Below are positions 58,142 to 64,000 of a DNA stretch of 64,000 nt, in pieces. The translations under genes and the position numbers were made by a program. Positions within the stretch are counted from its first letter, which is position 1, and every line of letters begins with the position of its first letter. The notes below the pieces were generated by a model that saw only the letters and a program-made list of their open reading frames with translations, made no database searches and was not told the DNA's origin. Source of the stretch: Pseudomonas sp. stari2 (GTDB lineage Bacteria > Pseudomonadota > Gammaproteobacteria > Pseudomonadales > Pseudomonadaceae); the NCBI RefSeq assembly GCF_040760005.1, contig NZ_CP099760.1, forward strand, positions 397,001 to 461,000. Reading direction: 5' to 3'.

Positions 58142-59752
58142 TCACCAGACGCCGATCTGAACGAGCTTTTCGGTCTCCGGCTCTCCATAACGAAACCGCT
58201 GCCCCCGTAAATCAATCTCCTGATGACTGATGGTCGTGCGCCGCTTCAACCCGCGTACCCACTCGAACAAATACCCCGCATGCTCCTCGCGCACCGCCGC
58301 ATACGCCGGATCCGCGCCCAGATCCTGCAGCTCCTGCGGATCATTCAACAGATCGAAAAGCTGCGGCCGGAAGCCGTCGTACGCCAGGTATTTCCAGCGT
58401 TCGCTGCGCACCATGGTCATGCGGCAACGGTCGATCGGCTGGCCCAGTCGCTCCCGCGCCGGGGCCTGGAAGGCGTAGTCGTACTCGCTGATCGCGTAGC
58501 GGCGCCAGTCCGGGTTTTCACCATGCAGCAGCGGAATCAACGAGCGACCTTCCAGTCGATGCTCGGCGCCCGTCACTCCCAGCGATTCGAGAAAGGTCGG
58601 CACGCCGTCGATGGTTTCCGCCAGTCGATCCTCCACAGTGCCCCGCGTGACATCCGCCGCAGCACGCGGGTCGCGCACGATCAATGGCACGCCCACCGCT
58701 TGCTCCAGCAAAAACTCCTTCTCGCCCAGCCAGTGATCGCCCAGGAAGTCGCCGTGATCGCTGGTGAACACGATCAGCGTGTCCTCCCAGCGTCCGTTGC
58801 TCTGCAGGAAATCGAACAGCCGCCCCAGCTGATCATCGACCTGTTTGACCAGGCCCATGTACGTCGGGATCACCTTCAGTCGTACCGGATCTTTGGAGAA
58901 ATTCAGGCTTTCCTCATGCTGGCGAAAGGCCTGATAGACGGGGTGGTCGCTTGGAGAGGCATTACGTACCGGTTCGAGAATCGATTTCGTACTGTACAAT
59001 GTGTGGTACGGAGCCGGTACGATGTAGGGCCAGTGGGGTTTGATATAGGACAGGTGTAAAAACCACGGTTTTTCACCTTGCTCACCGATGAAGTCGATGG
59101 CTCGATTTGTAGTGTAGACAGTCTCTGAATGTTGCTCGGGAATTCGCGCCGGCAAATGGGCGTTGCGCATTTTCCAGCCGCTGAGGATCTCGCCATTGTC
59201 GCCTTCGGCCGCGTTGGCCCAGTCGTGCCAGGGGTTACGCCCTTCGAAACCTTGCTCGCGCAGGTAATGGGTGTACGGCGCGGATTCGCGTTTGTCATCG
59301 AATAACGGGTCGTCGGGGAAGATGCCGTCGTGGCGAAAGTAGGGCTCGAAGCCGACTTCATTCAGCACTTCGGCCTGGGCGCTTTCAGGGTTGATCGCCA
59401 GCCGCTGCAAGGCATCCACGTTGGCCGTGGCGTGGGTCTTGCCGACCAGCGCAGTACGAATGCCGTGGGGGCGCAGGTAATCGCCGATGGTCAGCTCTTC
59501 CAGCGGCAGCGGCACGGCGTTCCATGCCACCTGATGGCTGCTGACATAACGCCCGGTGTAGGCCGACATCCGCGACGGCCCGCAAATCGTGCCCTGGGTG
59601 TATGCGCGGCTGAAGCGCACGCCGGCGGAGGCCAGGCGATCGATGTTCGGGGTGTGCAGATGCGGGTGGCCGTAGCAGGACAGGTAATCGCGGCGCAGCT
59701 GATCGCACATGATGTACAGCACGTTGCGCACGGGGTTTTGCGGGTTGGACAT
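58142..59752 (-). CDS. Formylglycine-type sulfatase / phosphonate-monoesterase-like hydrolase
   Basis: This is a 536-residue protein of the alkaline phosphatase superfamily. CGPSR (57-61) is the C-x-P-x-R motif whose Cys57 becomes formylglycine. CDQLRRDYLSCYGHPH (16-31), LVGKTH and TSDHGDFLGDH give the metal site. The pattern ICGPSRMSAYTGRY and overall layout resemble phosphonate monoester hydrolases and choline-sulfatase-like enzymes more than AtsA. There is no signal peptide. ATG 59752 is taken as start (GTG 59761 is possible). The true substrate is uncertain. Confidence 0.85.
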   Translation of the reverse strand: MSNPQNPVRNVLYIMCDQLRRDYLSCYGHPHLHTPNIDRLASAGVRFSRAYTQGTICGPSRMSAYTGRYVSSHQVAWNAVPLPLEELTIGDYLRPHGIRTALVGKTHATANVDALQRLAINPESAQAEVLNEVGFEPYFRHDGIFPDDPLFDDKRESAPYTHYLREQGFEGRNPWHDWANAAEGDNGEILSGWKMRNAHLPARIPEQHSETVYTTNRAIDFIGEQGEKPWFLHLSYIKPHWPYIVPAPYHTLYSTKSILEPVRNASPSDHPVYQAFRQHEESLNFSKDPVRLKVIPTYMGLVKQVDDQLGRLFDFLQSNGRWEDTLIVFTSDHGDFLGDHWLGEKEFLLEQAVGVPLIVRDPRAAADVTRGTVEDRLAETIDGVPTFLESLGVTGAEHRLEGRSLIPLLHGENPDWRRYAISEYDYAFQAPARERLGQPIDRCRMTMVRSERWKYLAYDGFRPQLFDLLNDPQELQDLGADPAYAAVREEHAGYLFEWVRGLKRRTTISHQEIDLRGQRFRYGEPETEKLVQIGVW

Positions 59753-59853
59753 GGGGTTCACCGGTCAGAAAGACAGGTGAGGTTTTTCGCTTTCGGCGAG
59801 GGTGTTCGGCAAGTGCATTCGGGGAATGCTTGCCATGCATGAAACGCATGGGC

Positions 59854-60798
59854 TCAGATGGCCAGGTTCGCCAGTGAACACACCTCTTCTTCCACCGCAT
59901 CGATCGCTTTGATCTGCTCGATCATCGCCTCGGCCAACGGCGACAGCCGATACCCGGCGCGGCTGACAATTCCGTAACGGGTGTAAAGCTCCTCCAGATC
60001 ATCCGGCAACCCTTCGACCTTCAAACACACCAATTCGCCACGAGCCTGATGCAGCGCATCCGAATAGGCGCCGACGATGCCGATTGCATCGGAGCGCAGC
60101 ACCACACCGAGCAGGCTGGCGCTGTTTTCACATTCCACATTCGGGACGAAATCCGGGCGGCCACTGAGGTCGACGATGACCTTGCGCAGGTTCGGCGGAC
60201 GAATGCTCACGGCCAGTGGATAACTCATCAATTGCTCGGCCGAAACCCGATCAAAAGCGGCCAGCGGATGCCCGGCGCGGCAACAGAAATGCCATTTGCG
60301 CGGCCGCAATCGGTGGGTCAAGTAATCCGGATCCGCCTCAAAATGCCGGGTGTCGGCGACGAAGAATTCAAACTCTTCGCTTAGCAGCCGCTTGCTCAGG
60401 CTCTGCCAGTCATCGACCTGGTAATGCACCCGCGCTTTCGGGTAGCGGCCGATGAAGCTGCCGATCGCTCTCGGGATCAATCCTGCCGCTGGCGCCGGGC
60501 CACAACCGAAGCGCAATTCCCCCGCCTCCAGCCCGTTGAACTGACTGATCTCGTTGGCCATTTGCTGTGCACCACTGACCAGTCGCCGAGCATGTTCAAG
60601 CAGCACCTGACCCTGTTTGGTCGGCGGTAACTCCTTGCGCCCACGATCCACCAACTGGCAACCGACGCTGTGTTCCAGCGCCTGAATGCTTCGGCTGAAC
60701 GCCGACTGCGACAGGTTCACCGCCTGCGCGCCCGCAACGAAGCTGCGTTGTTCGGCGAGGGCGATGAAGTGTCTGAGCTGGCGCAAGTCGATATGCAT
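59854..60798 (-). CDS. LysR-type regulator, divergent from the TonB receptor (SftR-like)
   Basis: This is a 314-residue protein. The helix-turn-helix is DLRQLRHFIALAEQRSFVAGAQAVNLSQSAFSRSIQALE (in pieces, 4-42), followed by the effector domain with FGCGPAPAAGLIPRAIG and FFVADTRHFEADP. It shares long blocks with the LysR protein at 56071, so the two arose by duplication. Divergence from the receptor gene matches the role of SftR in P. putida sulfate-ester metabolism. The ribosome binding site is weak. Confidence 0.92.
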   Translation of the reverse strand: MHIDLRQLRHFIALAEQRSFVAGAQAVNLSQSAFSRSIQALEHSVGCQLVDRGRKELPPTKQGQVLLEHARRLVSGAQQMANEISQFNGLEAGELRFGCGPAPAAGLIPRAIGSFIGRYPKARVHYQVDDWQSLSKRLLSEEFEFFVADTRHFEADPDYLTHRLRPRKWHFCCRAGHPLAAFDRVSAEQLMSYPLAVSIRPPNLRKVIVDLSGRPDFVPNVECENSASLLGVVLRSDAIGIVGAYSDALHQARGELVCLKVEGLPDDLEELYTRYGIVSRAGYRLSPLAEAMIEQIKAIDAVEEEVCSLANLAI

Positions 60799-60963
60799 TT
60801 TTCACATAAAAAATATCCGGGAAATGCATTGGATATGCATTAGGTCGACTCCTTATAAAGGCAATCTCTTATGCAGTAAATCTTTGTAAAAACATAAATA
60901 AATAACTCAAAAGAATATGCGGCACGGAAGATGTCTGCGTGTTTTTTGACCAGGAGCAGCCCC
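60799..60963. promoter_or_regulatory. Divergent lysR / TonB-receptor control region
   Basis: This AT-rich region carries ATGCAT-TGGAT-ATGCAT (60824-60840), TTATAAAG (60853-60860) and the shared CTCTTATGCAGTAAAT (60866-60881). No open frame of note. The repeated ATGCAT units may be a LysR half-site pair. Confidence 0.5.
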
Positions 60964-63324
60964 ATGAGTCCGTTGAACCTCGCTTCACCGCCGCCGCCAC
61001 GACGGCTCAAACGTCTGCCCCTGGCCCTGTTGCTGGCGGGGAGTGCCAGTTGGAATCAGGGTTACGCCGATGATGCCCAAACCCCTGTCTCGGCACCCGC
61101 AGGCAAAACCGCGACCGCGACTTCGCAACTGGAAACCGTGACCGTCACCACCCGCCGTCGCGAAGAAAGTTCTCAGGATGTGCCGACGCCGATGAGCGTG
61201 GTCAGCGGCCAGACTCTGGAAACGCAACGGGTCTATCGCATCCAGGATCTGCAGCAACTGGTGCCCAGCGTCAACGTCGCCTACATGCATGCGCGCCAGT
61301 CCAGCGTTTCGATTCGCGGCCTGGGCAACAACCCGGCCAGCGACGGCCTGGAAGGCAGTGTCGGCCTGTACATCGACAACGTTTATCTGGGCCGTCCGGG
61401 GATGGCGGTTTTCGACCTGATGGACATCGAACAGCTTGAAGTCCTGCGGGGGCCGCAGGGGACGCTGTTCGGCAAGAACACCACCGCCGGGGTGATCAAC
61501 ATCAGTACTCGCGCACCGAGTTTCACCCCGGAGCGCAGCATCGAAACCTCGGTCGGCGAGGACGGTTACTTCCAGACCAAGGGCACGCTGTCCGGGCCGC
61601 TCAACGATGAGCTGGCGGGACGCATTTCCGCCTATCGCACCCGTAGCGACGGCGACATCAAGAACGAATTCAACGGCCATGATCTGAACGGTGGTTCCCG
61701 CGACGGTTTCCGGGCGCAGTTGCTGTTCAAGCCCAACGAAAACTTCAATCTGCGCTGGATCGGTGATTACAACGAAGAGGATTCCAGTGCCGGCACCCGC
61801 GTGTTGTACAACACCGGGCCGACCATCAATGGCGTCAACCTCTATCAGTCCCGGGCCAATGCTGCCGGCGCGACGCTGGTCAACGGCTCGCACCGCAAGG
61901 TCAATCTGGACAACGACCAGCACGTCACGGTGCATCAGGGCGGCACGTCGGTGGAGGCCAATTGGTCGTTGCCGAGCGACTTCACCCTGACCTCGATCAG
62001 CTCCTATCGCTACTGGAATTTCACCCCGGCCAACGACGATGGCCTCAACGTCGCAGCGACCTATAACGCCGGCGTGTCGGTGGAGGACAAGCAGTACTCG
62101 CAGGAATTTCGCCTCGCATCGCCCAAGGGCGAGTTCTTTGATTACGTGCTAGGCGCGTACTACTTCGGTTCGGATCTGGACAACAAATCCTTCGCTTATT
62201 ACGGCCCCCAGGCCGACATCTGGAATGGCACGCCACGGGGGGCATTGGCCAACGTTGGCAGCGTCGGTCGCGGCCACATCCAGACCGACAGTTTTGCGCT
62301 GTTCGCCCAAGGCACCTGGCACCTGACTCCGCGTCTGGATTTCACTGCCGGGGTGCGAGGCACCTATGAAGAGAAGAACGCCTGGGTCAATCGTGATGCG
62401 CCGGTGGGTGGCGCAGCGGTGACCGGCGCCGCTGCCACTGCGCGACGCGGCCGGACCGGCGCCTACGATTCCGGCGATCTGAATCAGTACAGCTCCAGCC
62501 CGTCCGGCTTGCTCAACCTCAGCTATCGCATCACCGATGATCTGCTCGGCTACGCCACGTTGTCCCACGGCGAGAAATCCGGCGGGATTAACCTCGTGGT
62601 CGGCTCGGCTCCGACCGCTGGCGCCGACTCGCTGTTGATCGGCACCGAACGCGCCAACAACGCCGAACTCGGCTTCAAGAGCACCCTGTGGGACCGCCGC
62701 CTGCAGCTCAACGCCAACCTGTTCTGGACCCAGGTCAACGCTTACCAGACCAACGCCTACGACGACGTCAACCGCGTGCAATATCTGACCAACGCCGGTT
62801 CTGTGCGCTCGCGTGGTGTGGAGTTCGAAAGCACCGTGATTCCGCTGCGTGGCCTGACGCTGAACTTCAACGGCTCGTTCAACGACGTTAGTTACCTCTC
62901 GTACAAGGATGCGCCGTGCCCGCCGGAAGTCAGTCTCGCACCGCGTGCCCCGGCCTCTTGCGACCTCACTGGTCACCAAGTGGTGGGGGCCTCGAAATGG
63001 ATCGGCAACGCCAACGGCAAATACGAATGGAATCTGGCCAACGGGCTGCAACCTTACGTCACCGGCAGCTACGCATTCCGCTCCAAAGCGGTGGGCACGG
63101 TCGAGGATTCCGACTACGGCCAGATCCCGAGCTACGCGGTGGTCAATCTCTCCACCGGCCTGCGCGGCGATTTCAATCAGGGTCAGTGGGACGTCTCGCT
63201 GTGGCTGAAAAACGCCTTCGACAAAACCTACTACACGACCCTGTGGACTGGCGGCAACGGCGGCTATGAAGGCTTGCTCGGTACGCCGCGCACCCTCGGC
63301 GTCACCGGTCGCTACGACTTCTGA
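60964..63324 (+). CDS. TonB-dependent receptor for sulfate esters (SftP-like)
   Basis: This is a 786-residue protein. The signal region ends near QGYADDAQ (about 37). The plug domain begins LETVTVTTRRREESSQDVPTPMSVVS (a TonB-box-like segment TVTVTT precedes it) and has IRGLGNNPAS and VLRGPQGTLFGKNTTAGVINI. A 22-strand barrel ends in the terminal aromatic TGRYDF. ATG 60964 follows AGGAG. By context (divergent LysR, adjacent ats genes, arylsulfotransferase after it) it imports sulfated compounds across the outer membrane. Confidence 0.92.
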   Translation: MSPLNLASPPPPRRLKRLPLALLLAGSASWNQGYADDAQTPVSAPAGKTATATSQLETVTVTTRRREESSQDVPTPMSVVSGQTLETQRVYRIQDLQQLVPSVNVAYMHARQSSVSIRGLGNNPASDGLEGSVGLYIDNVYLGRPGMAVFDLMDIEQLEVLRGPQGTLFGKNTTAGVINISTRAPSFTPERSIETSVGEDGYFQTKGTLSGPLNDELAGRISAYRTRSDGDIKNEFNGHDLNGGSRDGFRAQLLFKPNENFNLRWIGDYNEEDSSAGTRVLYNTGPTINGVNLYQSRANAAGATLVNGSHRKVNLDNDQHVTVHQGGTSVEANWSLPSDFTLTSISSYRYWNFTPANDDGLNVAATYNAGVSVEDKQYSQEFRLASPKGEFFDYVLGAYYFGSDLDNKSFAYYGPQADIWNGTPRGALANVGSVGRGHIQTDSFALFAQGTWHLTPRLDFTAGVRGTYEEKNAWVNRDAPVGGAAVTGAAATARRGRTGAYDSGDLNQYSSSPSGLLNLSYRITDDLLGYATLSHGEKSGGINLVVGSAPTAGADSLLIGTERANNAELGFKSTLWDRRLQLNANLFWTQVNAYQTNAYDDVNRVQYLTNAGSVRSRGVEFESTVIPLRGLTLNFNGSFNDVSYLSYKDAPCPPEVSLAPRAPASCDLTGHQVVGASKWIGNANGKYEWNLANGLQPYVTGSYAFRSKAVGTVEDSDYGQIPSYAVVNLSTGLRGDFNQGQWDVSLWLKNAFDKTYYTTLWTGGNGGYEGLLGTPRTLGVTGRYDF

Positions 63325-63347
63325 TCGATCCCTCAAGGAGCTGCATC

Positions 63348-64000
63348 ATGTTGCGCATCAAAACCGCATTACCGGTGTTGTTGTCCGGCGCAGTGCTCAG
63401 TGCCGGGGCGCTCGCCGCGCCCAGTGTTTACCCCACCGGAGTCACCCGTTACGACCCGGCCAAGGCCTTCAATCAATATGTGATCTTCAGCGGTGCCGAC
63501 AAGCAGACACACCTGATCGACATGAACGGCAACGAGGTCAAGAACTGGTCTCAAGCCGGATTCCCGTCGGCAATCATCGACCCGAAACTGGTCGGTGGCG
63601 AGCGTGGCCATGTGTTGCTGCAACTGAGCGACAAGGATCCCGGCAAGTTGGGCTCTGCCGGCAACGGCCTCGGTAATCAGAGCGTCGGCGAGCTGGACTG
63701 GAATGGCAAAGTCGTCTGGCAGTGGGGCGATCAGGCACCCGGCGGCGCCGCGCAACAGCATCACGACCTACGTCGTCTGAGCAACGGCAACACCGTGGTG
63801 CTGGCGAACAAGGTGCACAAGGTCAAAGGCTTCAAAGTACCCGAGGTGATCGACGATGCGATCTACGAAGTCAGCCCCACGGGCGAGGTGAAATGGCAGT
63901 GGCTGGCGTCGGATCACTTGAACAAGTTCGGCTTCACCGCCGAGCAATTGAAGCTGGTGCGTGCCAGTGAAAATCCGGATTACCTGCACATCAACAACCT
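63348..64000 (+). CDS. Arylsulfate sulfotransferase (ASST) family protein, 3' end beyond window
   Basis: The first 217 residues are visible. A signal peptide (MLRIKTALPVLLSGAVLS...ALAA-PS, cleavage near 24) leads to the secreted beta-propeller family of arylsulfotransferases, with ASST-typical HHDLRRLSNGNTVVL, DDAIYEVSPTGEVKWQW and DYLHINN. ASST enzymes transfer sulfate between phenols without PAPS, using a catalytic His not yet reached here. AAGGAG gives a clear start 23 bases after the receptor stop, so both are in one operon. Confidence 0.85.
   Translation, partial: MLRIKTALPVLLSGAVLSAGALAAPSVYPTGVTRYDPAKAFNQYVIFSGADKQTHLIDMNGNEVKNWSQAGFPSAIIDPKLVGGERGHVLLQLSDKDPGKLGSAGNGLGNQSVGELDWNGKVVWQWGDQAPGGAAQQHHDLRRLSNGNTVVLANKVHKVKGFKVPEVIDDAIYEVSPTGEVKWQWLASDHLNKFGFTAEQLKLVRASENPDYLHINN

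Overview
This is a stretch of a Pseudomonas chromosome, most likely of the P. fluorescens group. The evidence is high GC content with GC-rich third codon positions, a REP-type inverted repeat, the gene order desA - PAS/GGDEF/EAL gene - oscA - sbp - cysT - cysW - cysA that I know from pseudomonads, and an ats sulfate-ester cluster like that described in P. putida. I see no insertion sequence, prophage, integrase or CRISPR array. There is one tRNA gene, tRNA-Arg(CCG).

Layout. (1) 1-12.8 kb is a surface-protein locus. It holds the 5' part of an MdpB-like tail-collar gene, a GT-C glycosyltransferase, a sulfotransferase, a 2127-residue adhesin-like protein (LEPR motif, DUF4347, glycine-rich region, 13 Ig-like repeats), a TolC-type lipoprotein, an Asp/Asn beta-hydroxylase-like enzyme with a Nif11-like C-terminal segment, and a second, unrelated-looking sulfotransferase. 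I regard this as the most likely undescribed system: a secreted protein with its own glycosylation, hydroxylation and sulfation enzymes. (2) 12.8-15.3 kb has a slipin/NfeD pair, a YbaK-type deacylase, a DUF2789 protein and a lone antitoxin-like gene. (3) 15.4-20.5 kb is a MarR-FUSC-DUF1656-HlyD-NodT efflux operon. (4) 20.6-23 kb has a membrane protein and a YdgA-type DUF945 protein. (5) 23.2-29.6 kb is pgaABCD for the exopolysaccharide poly-beta-1,6-N-acetylglucosamine (PNAG). (6) 29.7-33.5 kb has a PEBP protein and a VWA lipoprotein / ECF sigma / anti-sigma operon.

(7) 34.1-37 kb is gabD-gabT. (8) 37.2-42.8 kb is rich in signalling: a REC-HDOD protein, a PAS-GGDEF cyclase, the delta-9 desaturase desA and a PAS-GGDEF-EAL protein resembling PipA. 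(9) 43-47.1 kb is oscA-sbp-cysT-cysW-cysA for sulfate and thiosulfate uptake. (10) 47.1-50.6 kb has a Mpo1-like protein, a Crp/Fnr regulator, and an AraC regulator divergent from a second desaturase. (11) 50.7-64 kb is a sulfate-ester scavenging cluster: arylsulfatase atsA, transporter atsC-atsB (two permeases fused into one chain) and atsR, alkylsulfatase dioxygenase atsK, a second formylglycine-type sulfatase, two paralogous LysR regulators, a TonB-dependent receptor and an arylsulfate sulfotransferase cut by the window end.

How it fits together. The right half is a sulfur-acquisition region: outer-membrane entry, periplasmic binding, ABC import, then cleavage to sulfate or sulfite. Short sequence motifs are shared between promoters of the sulfate operon and the sulfate-ester genes, which suggests common sulfur-starvation control. 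The left end may consume activated sulfate (PAPS) to decorate a surface protein, so the same window appears to contain both producers and consumers of sulfate esters.
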